Of a stretch of 64,000 nt of DNA, positions 7,810 to 16,948 are shown piece after piece (within the stretch, counting starts at the first letter, position 1; each line of letters starts with the position of its first letter). The DNA is from Paenibacillus sp. Marseille-Q4541. GTDB lineage: Bacteria; Bacillota; Bacilli; Paenibacillales; Paenibacillaceae. The stretch is from positions 1-64,000 of the forward strand of contig NZ_JAGXCY010000013.1 of the NCBI RefSeq assembly GCF_018310695.1, in the 5' to 3' direction. The notes beneath the pieces are model-generated. The model did not search any database and was not told the DNA's origin. It worked only from the letters and a program-made list of their open reading frames with translations. The position numbers were made by a program, and so were the translations under genes.

Positions 7810-8436
7810 TTAGGATGGTTTGATCTTATAAGTACAGCAACGGCCGCCTTTGGCAAGGCATTCGGTACGGGTTACCGAAGCCTGAAGCAATGACTCAAAT
7901 AACTCTAGCTCACAACGACAAGCTTGATTGTATACATCTGCCACTTCGGAAATCGGGCAGTTATATTCATGCAGCGTATATCCGTCTCCATCCTTCGTAA
8001 GTTCGGTCATATACCCGCCATCGTTTTGGATGCGTGCCAAGGAATGGACTCTACCCTCAAGATCTTTATCTTCCATCTCTTTCTTGTATCGTTCGCGAAG
8101 CTTGTTTCTGCGCCTCTCAAACAGCAAATCAATCATTTCTTCACCGGCTTCATCTTCAAGCTCCCCAAGCAGATCCAGCGTAACCTTTGGATAGGTTTTG
8201 GGAAACAACGTCTCACCTGCATCGGTGAGTCCATAAACTGCGGAAGGACGGCCAGCTGTCTGCCGTACCAAATGAGGAGCAATATACCCATCCTTCTCCA
8301 GCGTTGCAAGATGCCTGCGTACCGCCATCTCCGTAATATTCAGTTCGGCAGTGATCTCACGGGCACTCAGCGGTCCTTGAAGCTTTAACATATGCAATAC
8401 TTGCTGACGTGTCGACATATCTCTTGGTGCACTCAT
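7810..8436 (-). CDS. SufR-like HTH regulator with six C-terminal cysteines
   Basis: The start is placed at 8436 (MSAPRDMSTRQQ, 208 residues), since AGGTGA lies six bases upstream; the GTG at 8445 is inside the spacer. Residues 8-75 form a winged helix (QQVLHMLKLQGPLSAREI, EMAVRRHLATLEKDGYI, GRPSAVYGLT). The C-terminal part has the HEYNCPI, ELELFESLL and RCCTYKI segments seen in SufR, an iron-sulphur-cluster-binding repressor. Cysteines sit at about residues 160, 173, 175, 193, 200 and 201, enough for a cluster or metal. It follows trhO by 21 bases, so both are probably one transcript. Binding of a cluster is family knowledge, not shown here. Confidence 0.75.
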   Translation of the reverse strand: MSAPRDMSTRQQVLHMLKLQGPLSAREITAELNITEMAVRRHLATLEKDGYIAPHLVRQTAGRPSAVYGLTDAGETLFPKTYPKVTLDLLGELEDEAGEEMIDLLFERRRNKLRERYKKEMEDKDLEGRVHSLARIQNDGGYMTELTKDGDGYTLHEYNCPISEVADVYNQACRCELELFESLLQASVTRTECLAKGGRCCTYKIKPS

Positions 8437-8457
8437 AAGAATCACCTGCTTTCGTGT

Positions 8458-9357
8458 TTATGAGATCGAAGCAGTCTCCATGTTTGCTTTTTCCCGGCAA
8501 GCGTCAGAACAGAACTGGTCATGTTCTTCTACACAAGAATCACAAGATACATACTGGAGATTACATGTCGGGCAGTTCACATATTGGTCTTCTGTCGTTC
8601 CACAGTGGTAGCAGGAAGCAATCACGATATCTTCGTCCGTACGGTTAATGGGTACAGAGATACGCTCGTCAAATACGTAACATTTACCATCAAACAATTT
8701 TCCCTGTACTTCAGGGTCCTTGCCATAAGTGACAATACCGCCCTCAAGCTGTGCTACATCCTGAAATCCTTCTTTCAATAAGAAACCGGTAAGCTTCTCG
8801 CAGCGAATACCGCCTGTGCAGTACGTAATGACTTTCTTATCTTTTACATCTCCCAGATTTTCGCGGATCCACTGCGGAAACTCACGGAAAGACTCTACAT
8901 CAGGACGAATTGCGCCACGGAAATGCCCAATTTCATATTCATAATCGTTACGGCCGTCAATGACAACAACGTCGTCACTTTGCAGCTCTTCATAGAATTC
9001 TTTTGGAGAAAGGCGCTTGCCGTACAGAACATTTGGATCCAGCTCTTCTTCATACCGGAAAGTTACGAGTTCTTTTTTATGACGTACGAACATTTTTTTA
9101 AAAGTATGTCCTTCCACTTCATCAATCTTGAACCAGATGTCACTAAACAGCGGATTTGCCTTCATATCCTGCATATATTGCTCTGTTTGTTCATAGGTTC
9201 CAGACACCGTCCCATTAATACCTTCTTCAGCAATAAGAATGCGGCCTTTCAGTCCAAGGTCCTTGCAATATTGTAAATGTTCCTGGGTTAACGTCTCAGG
9301 ATCATCAATGTGAACAAATTTATAGTAAAGCAGTACACGGTAATTAGTTTGACTCAT
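8458..9357 (-). CDS. trhO: tRNA uridine(34) hydroxylase TrhO (rhodanese-like)
   Basis: A 299-residue protein matching the TrhO/YceA (YbfQ) family, which uses oxygen to form 5-hydroxyuridine at tRNA position 34. The N-terminal domain ([28 protein letters not shown]) precedes a rhodanese domain with the active loop CTGGIRC (Cys180 and Cys186), then [10 protein letters not shown] and the [12 protein letters not shown] segment. A Cys-rich zinc-like tail follows (CYHCG, CPTC, CDSC, CSDAC). Length is somewhat shorter than the Escherichia coli protein but normal for Bacilli. AGGTGG lies about eleven bases before the ATG. Downstream in the same unit is a SufR-like regulator. Confidence 0.92.
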   Translation of the reverse strand: MSQTNYRVLLYYKFVHIDDPETLTQEHLQYCKDLGLKGRILIAEEGINGTVSGTYEQTEQYMQDMKANPLFSDIWFKIDEVEGHTFKKMFVRHKKELVTFRYEEELDPNVLYGKRLSPKEFYEELQSDDVVVIDGRNDYEYEIGHFRGAIRPDVESFREFPQWIRENLGDVKDKKVITYCTGGIRCEKLTGFLLKEGFQDVAQLEGGIVTYGKDPEVQGKLFDGKCYVFDERISVPINRTDEDIVIASCYHCGTTEDQYVNCPTCNLQYVSCDSCVEEHDQFCSDACREKANMETASIS

Positions 9358-9658
9358 TTTCTTTTTCCACCTGTCATTATTTATAGTTCCAAGCTATGAA
9401 TTAGACGACAACTACAGACCTCTAAACAACAAGAAGTAGCCACAAGAAGGAGAAAAAAGGTTCCCTCTGCCGCTACATGTAAATTTTAGGGTCAAAATAT
9501 ATTCCTAGTCTATCGAAGTGACCTCACTTAGTCAATATAAATGTATAAAAAGTTAGTTAAGTACTGAAGTTCAATCCACCTTTTTCCTATAAAAAAGAAC
9601 ACCCTGCACTCCCTTTCATCGGAAGTACAGGGCACTCTCCTTCATTTCTATTCTGTAG
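9358..9658. other. Gene-free gap before trhO
   Basis: No coding capacity was seen. The gap holds the trhO leader and presumed promoter on the right of that gene, and at 9591-9632 the terminator of the sugar ABC operon. Nothing else is recognisable. Confidence 0.6.
9591..9632 (-). terminator. Terminator of the sugar ABC operon
   Basis: CCCTGTACTTCC pairs with GGAGTGCAGGG with a loop between, followed by TTCTTTTTT on the minus strand. Confidence 0.8.
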
Positions 9659-10489
9659 TTATGCTTTCACAGACCCTTGGGTAACCCCATTGATAATCCA
9701 TTTCTGTGCAAAGATGTAGATCAGAATCATCGGCAACATGGCCATTAGATAGGAAGCGAAGGCCAAGTTAAAGTCCGTATTAAACTGTCCTTGGAAAATG
9801 TACTGCACGAGCGGCAACGTATACTGGCTCTGGTCACTGATCATGATGAGCGGCAGCAGGAAGTCATTATACGTTGACAGACAAGTCAGAATCCCAACCG
9901 TAGCACTCATGGGAGCAAGCAATGGGAAAATAATTCGCCAGAACGTTCCCCATGTCGTTGCCCCATCCACTTTCGCAGCTTCTTCCAGTGCGTTCGGGAT
10001 TGAACGAATATAGGCTACATAGATAAATACGTTAAATGCAAGTCCATAAACCGTATGAAGGAAAATAAGTCCAACTAGATTCGTCATGTTCAGCGCAGAG
10101 GTAAGTTTTACGACTGGCAACATAATGATTTGAAAGGGAATAAACATAGCACTAACAAAATAAAAGTACAATCCTTTAAAGAACTTATGGTTCATATTCC
10201 TTGCAATCGCATAAGCAACAAGCGAGTTGGTCAGCAAGGTTAGAATGACAGTTGATATGGTGACGATAGCACTGTTACCCAAAGCGTTGAAAAATCCAGT
10301 CATCTCGATCGCTTTAGAGAAGTTTTCCCACTGGATGTCTGCAGGAAATGAAAAAATAGACTGCCGCATCTGTTCCGGATTTTTGAGTGCGATCGTTACG
10401 GTCATATAGAGAGGGAACAATACAACGATAGTCCCGAGCGTGACAAGGGTCATGACGATCCAATTTGTACGATTACGGGCTTTTTTCAT
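9659..10489 (-). CDS. Carbohydrate ABC permease, MalG type
   Basis: A 276-residue inner-membrane permease with six hydrophobic segments. The EAA loop near the C-terminal half (LEEAAKVDGATTWGTFWRIIFPLL) is the contact with the ATPase and has the carbohydrate-family EAAxxDGA...F..I.xP form. The N-terminal VLFPLYMTVTIALK, with NPEQM following, and the C-terminal FAQKWIINGVTQGSVKA are typical MalG/LacG features. Its start overlaps the stop of the MalF-type gene by one base. No ATPase is encoded here, so it presumably uses a shared MsmX-type ATPase, as many Bacillus sugar importers do. Confidence 0.9.
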   Translation of the reverse strand: MKKARNRTNWIVMTLVTLGTIVVLFPLYMTVTIALKNPEQMRQSIFSFPADIQWENFSKAIEMTGFFNALGNSAIVTISTVILTLLTNSLVAYAIARNMNHKFFKGLYFYFVSAMFIPFQIIMLPVVKLTSALNMTNLVGLIFLHTVYGLAFNVFIYVAYIRSIPNALEEAAKVDGATTWGTFWRIIFPLLAPMSATVGILTCLSTYNDFLLPLIMISDQSQYTLPLVQYIFQGQFNTDFNLAFASYLMAMLPMILIYIFAQKWIINGVTQGSVKA

Positions 10490-11355
10490 TACATGTCACT
10501 CTCCCTTCTCTGCAGGAATCGAAGCTGTATGATGGAGATAAATGCAATCAGAATAAAGTAAATGATGGCATTGGCTGATTGATAAGCAAACTCCCCGCCC
10601 TCAAATCCACCCGTGTAGATGAGATGAGCAATCGACTGTGTCGAACGTCCAGGTCCCCCATCGGTCATCGCCACGACTAGGTCAAATACCATGAGGGAAT
10701 TTTTCATCGCAAGTACCATATTGATCGTGAAGAACGGTGCAATCAGTGGGAAGGTAATACTCCAGAACTCGCGCCATTTCCCTGCCCCGTCCAAATTGGA
10801 GGCTTCGTATAGATCCGTTGGAATCGTCTGAAGTCCTGCTAGATACAGGATTGTATTAAAGGCAATCCCTTGCCAGATCGCTACCGTTACCACACCTACC
10901 CAGGCAAGATCCTGACTTCCAAGGATGTTGGTAGATAAGGCAGTAAGTCCAAGACTCTCTCCCCAGATCGGAAATACGTTAGAGAAGAGGTAGTTAAAGA
11001 TATAACCGACAATCAGAATACTAAGAATATTCGGCAAGAAGTAGACTGCACGAAAAAAGTTGCGGAATTTAATCTTGGCATTAAGTCCAAGAGCAATCAA
11101 CAGACTGATAATATTAATAAAAATAGTCGCAACAACGGCAAATCGGATGGTAAACCAATAGGCATTACCGATGTTGCTATCCTGGAACAGATTCACATAA
11201 TTTTTGAAGCCGACAAAATCATACGTATCACCGAAACCATTCCAGTTCGTAAACGAATAGTAGAGGCCCTGCAGAGCGGGCAAAGTCATGAATACAAAGA
11301 ACAATACCACAGCGGGTAATGTCATCCAGTAATACGGAGCGAGCTGCTTCTTCAT
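10489..11355 (-). CDS. Carbohydrate ABC permease, MalF type
   Basis: A 288-residue permease with six hydrophobic segments, beginning YYWMTLPAVVLFFVFMTLPA and continuing YYSFTNWNGFG, a hallmark of the UgpA/LacF branch. The EAA loop is LYEASNLDGAGKWREFWSITFPLI. It follows the binding-protein gene with a gap of about 130 bases and overlaps the MalG-type gene by one base. GGAGGAT lies upstream of the ATG. The sugar is not predictable from the permease. Confidence 0.9.
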   Translation of the reverse strand: MKKQLAPYYWMTLPAVVLFFVFMTLPALQGLYYSFTNWNGFGDTYDFVGFKNYVNLFQDSNIGNAYWFTIRFAVVATIFINIISLLIALGLNAKIKFRNFFRAVYFLPNILSILIVGYIFNYLFSNVFPIWGESLGLTALSTNILGSQDLAWVGVVTVAIWQGIAFNTILYLAGLQTIPTDLYEASNLDGAGKWREFWSITFPLIAPFFTINMVLAMKNSLMVFDLVVAMTDGGPGRSTQSIAHLIYTGGFEGGEFAYQSANAIIYFILIAFISIIQLRFLQRRESDM

Positions 11356-11485
11356 GTTCCATCCTCCTTAGTGGAGAGAGCCAACCCTTTTGCAGCTTTA
11401 CTTTCAAAAGTTTGTATCCCTCGTCAGTCTCTTGATGAATTGAAAATAATTACGCTTTAGCTATTACATTTGATTAATGAACCAC

Positions 11486-12721
11486 TTATCTGCGATTGGC
11501 TACCTTGTCCCATTCCTTATCAAGTTTCGCGAGATAAGCGTCTATATCCCGATTCTGCAAAAACTCCTGTACGATCGAGTTCAGCTGGACCGCAGCAGGA
11601 ATATAGTGATCGGCAAAGTCGGTAACTCGCCCTTCTTCAATATAGGGAATGACGCCCGCTACGCTCGGATCCTCTTGAATTACACCCTCTACAGCGGCAA
11701 ACAGATTTTGTTCTGTAATGTACTGCTTAATATTGTCTTCGCGAAGCAAAAATTTGATAAACTCCACGGATTCTTCTTTATATTCTGTATCTTCGGACAC
11801 CGTCAGCAAAGTGTCGATTCCGTTGACTAAATTGATTTCTTCTGGATTATTGCTCGTTGGGAAAGGAAAGAAACCGATTTCGATATCCGGATTGGCTTTT
11901 CTTATTTCTGGAATCGCCCAAGTTCCCTGAATGTACATATAGGCATCACCGTTTGCAAAAGCACGATTACCATCTGCATACGTTTTACCGAAATTATCAC
12001 TATGTCCATAATCTAGAATGGCAAGCTGTTTCTCCGCTACTTCTCTGTATCTTTCCTGAAAAGTAGTCTCGTTCGCCCTGCGCTCAAGATAGAAATCAAT
12101 GCCTTCGAGATTCGGCGCTAAGGCGTTAAAAGCAAGGTTGGTCTGCCAATCATCCTTATAGGTCAAGTAAAAAGGAATTTTGCCAGCATCTTTGATTTTA
12201 CCTGCTGTTTTCAGTAGCTCGTCCCATGTCTTGGGAACTTCCAGTCCCATTTCTTTAAAAAGGGTTTTGTTGTACATAATGCCATTGGCATTCGTTGCAT
12301 AAGGAATACCTGTCAGCTCGTCCATGCCACTTGTATCCGTTACCATTTCAAGATAACTCGGATTAATGAGATTGATCATCTCCTGATCTGTCTGCTCCAT
12401 AAAAATATGGCTTTGTGACAGGACCGAAAAGGTATCTGTTGCTCCAAGTGCCATAATGTCTGGAACATCATTTTTAACAAGCCTTGTCTTGAGTACGGTC
12501 TCCGCATCTGGTGGATTCACTTGTGTCACTTCAATTTCGGATTGTTCACTGTTAAATTTCTTAACCAGCTTGTCAAACGATTCTTTCGCTTCCGCCTTGT
12601 TCTGAAAAAACTCCAGTTGAACTTTGTCAGATGTTCCGCTGCTATTGCATGCTGTTAGCATGAGCATAGCGCCTCCTGCGAGCAGCAACATCTTACAACC
12701 TTTTAACAATCGAAATCCCAT
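11486..12721 (-). CDS. Extracellular sugar-binding lipoprotein
   Basis: The start is set at 12721 (MGFRLLKGCKMLL, 411 residues): GAGGAGGGGG lies just upstream and the lipoprotein signal (LLLAGGAMLMLTAC, lipidated Cys) starts directly afterwards. The reading from 12787 would add 22 unlikely residues. The mature part is a cluster-B solute-binding fold (VQLEFFQNKAEAKESFDKL, ATNANGIMYNKTLF, PKTWDELLKTA, YMYIQGTWAIPEI), the family of Msm/Lac/Ugp binding proteins. It captures an oligosaccharide for the two permeases downstream. A CcpA-like site lies about 150 bases upstream. Confidence 0.9.
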   Translation of the reverse strand: MGFRLLKGCKMLLLAGGAMLMLTACNSSGTSDKVQLEFFQNKAEAKESFDKLVKKFNSEQSEIEVTQVNPPDAETVLKTRLVKNDVPDIMALGATDTFSVLSQSHIFMEQTDQEMINLINPSYLEMVTDTSGMDELTGIPYATNANGIMYNKTLFKEMGLEVPKTWDELLKTAGKIKDAGKIPFYLTYKDDWQTNLAFNALAPNLEGIDFYLERRANETTFQERYREVAEKQLAILDYGHSDNFGKTYADGNRAFANGDAYMYIQGTWAIPEIRKANPDIEIGFFPFPTSNNPEEINLVNGIDTLLTVSEDTEYKEESVEFIKFLLREDNIKQYITEQNLFAAVEGVIQEDPSVAGVIPYIEEGRVTDFADHYIPAAVQLNSIVQEFLQNRDIDAYLAKLDKEWDKVANRR

Positions 12722-12871
12722 GGTGACCCCCTCCTCATGGTGTACATAAAAGTGCTTACATTTCCTTTTATAGCAAGAGCTTAACACACTTATTTTCAGG
12801 CAGGCAATGGATATGAATGTAAGAAAACATAAGATATGTATGAACCAACTCTATATATTTGTCAGATTCAT

Positions 12872-12885
12872 CGAAAACGTTTCCC
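12872..12885. promoter_or_regulatory. Possible cre (CcpA) site
   Basis: CGAAAACGTTTCCC resembles the cre consensus TGWAANCGNTNWCA, with mismatches at the outer positions. It lies upstream of the sugar ABC operon, where carbon catabolite repression would be expected. Confidence 0.35.
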
Positions 12886-12895
12886 ATAACAGCAC

Positions 12896-12935
12896 AAAAA
12901 AACGGATGTTAATTATTAACACCCGTTTTTATAAT
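12896..12935 (-). terminator. Terminator after the quinone oxidoreductase gene
   Basis: AAAAACGGGTGTTAA pairs with TTAACATCCGTTTTT; the run of T follows on either strand, so it may work in both directions. Confidence 0.75.
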
Positions 12936-12986
12936 TCGAATCATCTTCATAAAAAATTCATCACTTCGACTCGCAAAAAACTAAAT

Positions 12987-13958
12987 TCATGGAAGAAGTA
13001 AAATCTTCCCGGTGCTCTTTCTGCTTTCCAGAAAACGATGGGCAGCAGCTGCATTTTCCAGCGAAAAGGTAGTCGGCTCCTTTAGTTTTAACGTGCCCTC
13101 TACAATGATGCTGAATAAATCGTTCGCTCTGCGAACTCGGTCTCTACGATCAGTAACATGGTTCCACAAGTCACCGCCCGTTAGTGTTTTGGATGTATCC
13201 ATTAGCATACGAGGATCGACTGGCTCCGGATCTCCACCTGCCATTCCAAAGAACACAACATGACCTTTTATCCGTGCTGCTCGAAAGCTGTCCATAAGCG
13301 TAGAACCTACAGAGTCGTAGACTGCATGCACACCGCTTCCCTGTGAGGACCAAGCTCTTGCCTGCTCAGCCCAATCCCCTTCGTTATACAAAAGAACTTC
13401 GTCAGCTCCAGCATGGATTGCCACTTCTCTCTTGGTCTGACTGGAGGTCAAGCCGAGTACTCTTGCACCTTTTCCTTTAGCGAGTTGAATGAGAAGCTGT
13501 CCTACCCCACCCGCTGCTGCGTGAACAACGATATCATCCCCTGGCTTTACCTCATAGCTGTCATTTACGAGATAATGAGCTGTCATCCCCTGTAGCAAAA
13601 TAGAAGCAGCTTGTTCGTAAGTAATCGCAGCTGGTATAGGAATGGCCTTATCTACAGGAACAAGAACGTACTCACTGTTCGCATGAGGTACATCAGCGAA
13701 GCCAATCCGATCCCCCTTACGAATCCCTTCCACATCATCTGCTACTTCCACCACAATCCCTGCTCCTTCATATCCAAGGATGTAAGGCGGCTCTCCTTCC
13801 AGGTGATAGTTTCCTTGTCTCCGGTATATATCTGCATAGTTCAGCCCAATTGCTTTCATCTGAACGAGTACCGTCCCATCCTCTATAGCAGGTTGCTCAA
13901 TTTCTTCTATGTGTAATACCTCAGGTCCGCCAAATTCACGAAATACTAATGCTTTCAT
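12987..13958 (-). CDS. NAD(P)H quinone oxidoreductase, zinc-independent MDR family
   Basis: The start is placed at 13958 (MKALVFREFGGPEVL, 323 residues), the usual N-terminus of this family, with AAAGGAAGAG upstream; the reading from 13985 adds nine residues with no matching ribosome site. It has the groES-like domain (GLNYADIYRRQGNY, LGYEGAGIVVEVA) and a Rossmann domain with AAAGGVGQLLIQLAKGKGA (NADPH-binding AxxGGVG). Zinc-ligand cysteines of alcohol dehydrogenases are absent. It reduces quinones or reactive enals in the cytoplasm. It stands alone between terminators. Confidence 0.88.
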   Translation of the reverse strand: MKALVFREFGGPEVLHIEEIEQPAIEDGTVLVQMKAIGLNYADIYRRQGNYHLEGEPPYILGYEGAGIVVEVADDVEGIRKGDRIGFADVPHANSEYVLVPVDKAIPIPAAITYEQAASILLQGMTAHYLVNDSYEVKPGDDIVVHAAAGGVGQLLIQLAKGKGARVLGLTSSQTKREVAIHAGADEVLLYNEGDWAEQARAWSSQGSGVHAVYDSVGSTLMDSFRAARIKGHVVFFGMAGGDPEPVDPRMLMDTSKTLTGGDLWNHVTDRRDRVRRANDLFSIIVEGTLKLKEPTTFSLENAAAAHRFLESRKSTGKILLLP

Positions 13959-14009
13959 CTCATCTCTTCCTTTCCGGACTAACATAAGTTAACTCATGGA
14001 AATTCCCAA

Positions 14010-14058
14010 AACATAAATAGGCTATCTCAAGCGAAGAATGATTCACAGAGATAGCCTT
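14010..14058 (-). terminator. Terminator after the UbiA-family gene
   Basis: AGGCTATCTC and GAGATAGCCT form a perfect ten-base stem with a 19-base loop, followed by a T-rich stretch. Confidence 0.65.
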
Positions 14059-14079
14059 ATATTTTATGCATAAATTATA

Positions 14080-14997
14080 TTATCCAAACACCTGAATTAA
14101 TAGCGCCACCGTCATAATCAGTCCACACAACATCGAAGACTGCAGGGAAGCTCCCATTAGAGGTAAATAGGCCTCAGAGGGGTTTGTTTTACCTAGTGTT
14201 TTGTATACTTTGTATAGTGGAACAACTGAAATAATAGCAACCAGTCCATAGATCGGGAGAGCCCCCATCAGAACCGTAATCACTAGAAATACATAAGCAA
14301 GGGTGGTCATTAGTTTGGAGAGTCGAAGTCCCTTCTCCTCGCCCCACATGACAACCAGTGTCTTCTTCCCAGTATCGCGATCTGCACGCCAGTGTAAGAA
14401 GTGATGGTTAAACAGCAGCATAGTCGTGAGCATCCCTACAGGGAAAGACAAAAGCAGCGGAGTAAGGTGGAACTGCCCTGTCTGTACGTAGTAAGCTCCA
14501 AGTACGGGCAAGATCCCGAAGGAAATAAAAATACCGATCTCGCTATAGCCTTTCCCCCGATAACCAAACTTGATTGGAGGTGCTACATAGAAATAAGCAA
14601 TCAGAGCTCCGATCAGCGCAAGGACCAGAATAGGCCAGCCGCTTACAATCGTCAGCACCAGACCACACAATACTGCGAGCAGTAAAAATCCCCACGTAAT
14701 GTTTGCTAGACGTTTTTCCGTAATCAAACCGGACGTAAGGAACCCTGAATGTGTCGATATGGAACCTTCTCCCTCGGTTGCTTTCGTATCTGTCCCGTTG
14801 CGATAATCCCATAAATCATTGACGAGATTAGAAAAAATATGAGCAGATACAGCGCCAATCAGCGTTAATAAAAACAGAAACCAGTGAAATTCTTTTTCCA
14901 CTGCATAAGCAGCAACGGTTCCAAGAATCACGGGTACGATCATTACGGGTATAGAATACAAGCGGGCAAGTCGTTTAAATAATTCCCATTTCTTCAT
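14080..14997 (-). CDS. UbiA-family prenyltransferase (MenA-like)
   Basis: The start is placed at 14997 (MKKWELFKRLARLYS, 305 residues), preceded by AGGAGGC; the reading from 15054 adds 19 residues. The protein has about eight or nine membrane segments and the first Asp-rich motif NDLWDYRNGTD (near residues 63-73), which binds the prenyl diphosphate through magnesium; the second, DRDTGKKT, lies near residue 200. MenA attaches the isoprenoid chain to dihydroxynaphthoate in menaquinone synthesis. No other men gene is adjacent, so it could also be a related UbiA enzyme with another aromatic acceptor. Confidence 0.8.
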   Translation of the reverse strand: MKKWELFKRLARLYSIPVMIVPVILGTVAAYAVEKEFHWFLFLLTLIGAVSAHIFSNLVNDLWDYRNGTDTKATEGEGSISTHSGFLTSGLITEKRLANITWGFLLLAVLCGLVLTIVSGWPILVLALIGALIAYFYVAPPIKFGYRGKGYSEIGIFISFGILPVLGAYYVQTGQFHLTPLLLSFPVGMLTTMLLFNHHFLHWRADRDTGKKTLVVMWGEEKGLRLSKLMTTLAYVFLVITVLMGALPIYGLVAIISVVPLYKVYKTLGKTNPSEAYLPLMGASLQSSMLCGLIMTVALLIQVFG

Positions 14998-15129
14998 GAT
15001 GTATAAAAGCCTCCTATGAAAAATCATGGCAGTCGTTCTAATAGTTTGTGACAATGTTCACACAATGTTTGATTATACACCCAATATGCCAAGTTTGTCA
15101 TAGGAAAAATATACTTTCATGAAAAAAAG

Positions 15130-15597
15130 TTACGGGTACTTCCTTTTCTTCTCTCGTGAGGAATAGTGATTAAGAATCATCCCAGCAATAAACAGAAGCA
15201 CGCCCAGATTCAGAGCAATATCAGCGAGATTGAGTATACCGCCGCCATCGGAGAACACAATAAAATCAGTTACCGTTCCGTGCCAGAAACGATCAATCAT
15301 ATTCCCAGCTGCTCCCCCAACGAGAAGACCTGCCCCAACGTTCATAACCCGGCCATGAATCTCGCCCTTATATCTGTAGTATAGAACCAAACTGATAAAG
15401 ATCAGGGCAACGACCCCAAACAAACGGGCATACCCTTGGAATAGACTAAAGGCCATACCGGAGTTCTCGTAGTGCCGAAACTCATGAATCAGACCTCCAA
15501 TGGGAATGACTTCGGAAATAGCCATATGATGACGCACCCACCATTTGCTGAGCTGATCAAGTAAAATAATGAGAAACGCTGAAAAATAAAATAGCAT
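15130..15597 (-). CDS. lspA: Lipoprotein signal peptidase (signal peptidase II)
   Basis: The start is placed at 15597 (MLFYFSAFLIILLDQLSK, 155 residues), with AAGGAGG seven bases upstream; the reading from 15642 adds 15 residues. Four hydrophobic segments are visible. All LspA signatures are present: DQLSKWWV, NSGMAFS, GGAAGNMIDR and LNLADIALNLG, the last two carrying the catalytic aspartates. It removes signal peptides from prolipoproteins after lipidation, in the membrane. Its products would include the lipoproteins encoded in this window. This copy is not beside rluD or ileS, the usual place, so the genome may hold a second copy. Confidence 0.92.
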   Translation of the reverse strand: MLFYFSAFLIILLDQLSKWWVRHHMAISEVIPIGGLIHEFRHYENSGMAFSLFQGYARLFGVVALIFISLVLYYRYKGEIHGRVMNVGAGLLVGGAAGNMIDRFWHGTVTDFIVFSDGGGILNLADIALNLGVLLFIAGMILNHYSSREKKRKYP

Positions 15598-15693
15598 CCT
15601 TTCCTCCTTATGTCTGAAACTCATTAATATGTACCCCATCACTGTACCATAGGCAAAGCAGTCAAATCCAAGACACTTTTAGCAAATCACACA

Positions 15694-15735
15694 TAAAAAG
15701 GAGGCCTTCCTATCTTGAGGAAAGCCTCCTTTTAT
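15694..15735 (-). terminator. Terminator after the nucleoside hydrolase gene
   Basis: AAAAGGAGGC pairs with GCCTCCTTTT around CTTTCCTCAAGATAGGAAG, with an inner stem as well; T-rich tail. Confidence 0.85.
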
Positions 15736-15783
15736 ATTAAACAAAGATGAAAAGATCCAGCGGTTCAAACCGCTTCGCGCTGA

Positions 15784-16731
15784 CTACTTAATAGCAGACA
15801 GTACATCAATCAGCATCTTTTTAAACGCCTCTCGATTCACATCTTCACATACTCTTACATTCGGGGTTTGCCCTAGTCGGCCATTAATATCAACGACGCT
15901 GTATCCTCTAGTATACTGTCCCTGCGCTTCGACATCGACGAAATACGAGCCCGACTTCGTCATGATGGATTCATCAGCAGCTACCGCCATAAGAAGGGTA
16001 TCGGGATGTGTTGTACCCGGAAGTTTATGTACCGTTTTATTGAACTGCATAACCACTTTATTGATATCTGTAAAAAATTGTGATCCCTTCGTACCCAGTG
16101 CTGCGATCTCTTCATGATCTGCGTCTTCCATCACCGAATAACGTGTGCACATCTCCCAGCCAACCATTGTCATTGGAACGCCCGAGTGAAGTACAATTCG
16201 AGCTGCCTCCGGGTCTGTATAGAAATTATATTCGGCAGCAGGCGTGATATTACCAAGCGAGTTATTCGCACCGCCCATGATGTAAATATGCGGGATGAGC
16301 GGAATAATCGTTGGGTCTTTTTGTATCGCCATCGCTATATTCGTGAGAGGCGCAATCGCTAGAATAGAGATTTCTCCTGGATTCGCATGCACCGTTTCGA
16401 TAATATAATCTACCGCATGTTTTGTTTCCGGGCGCTGATCTGCTTTTGGAAAATGGGCTCCACCCATTCCATCATCGCCGTGTACATCGTCAACATAACG
16501 ATGTTGACCTGTACCAAGGGTAAGAATAGGACGTTCAACCCCTTTATATACCGGTACTTGTCCACCTTTTCCAGCCACTTGAACCGTATATAGTGCATTC
16601 TCTACTTCCTGATTGAATTCTACATTGCCCCCGGTAATCGTTATCCCTTCCACTTGGAAGTAATGGAGCGCTGTCAAAATGGCAATTGTATCGTCTCCTG
16701 CCGTATCCGTATCAATAATGACTCTTTTCAT
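15784..16731 (-). CDS. Inosine-uridine preferring nucleoside hydrolase
   Basis: The start is placed at 16731 (MKRVIIDTDTAGDDTIAI, 315 residues), with AGGGAGTG upstream; 16788 adds 19 residues. The N-terminal DTDTAGDD is the calcium-binding Asp cluster that defines the family; TGGN, GADxP-like VPVYKGVERP, DDVHGDDGMGG, IAPLTNIA, MGGA and EYNFYTDPEAA follow in family order. It splits ribonucleosides into base and ribose for salvage in the cytoplasm. Transcribed alone, with a strong terminator. Confidence 0.9.
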   Translation of the reverse strand: MKRVIIDTDTAGDDTIAILTALHYFQVEGITITGGNVEFNQEVENALYTVQVAGKGGQVPVYKGVERPILTLGTGQHRYVDDVHGDDGMGGAHFPKADQRPETKHAVDYIIETVHANPGEISILAIAPLTNIAMAIQKDPTIIPLIPHIYIMGGANNSLGNITPAAEYNFYTDPEAARIVLHSGVPMTMVGWEMCTRYSVMEDADHEEIAALGTKGSQFFTDINKVVMQFNKTVHKLPGTTHPDTLLMAVAADESIMTKSGSYFVDVEAQGQYTRGYSVVDINGRLGQTPNVRVCEDVNREAFKKMLIDVLSAIK

Positions 16732-16948
16732 CTGTATACACTCCCTGTTGTCTTTGTTCCTGCCAAATAAAGCATGTACATCTTTCATTATTGAACCACT
16801 TTCCTAATCGATCTTGCAAGTATTTATCCTATTCCTCTTCGTACTTGTGAGGCATCCTTACGAGAGAAGTTACCTCTTTATTTGCAATCTCTCTATCTTT
16901 TCGTTACCATCTTACTGAAATCATTACATGTATAGAGGAGGATTATTT

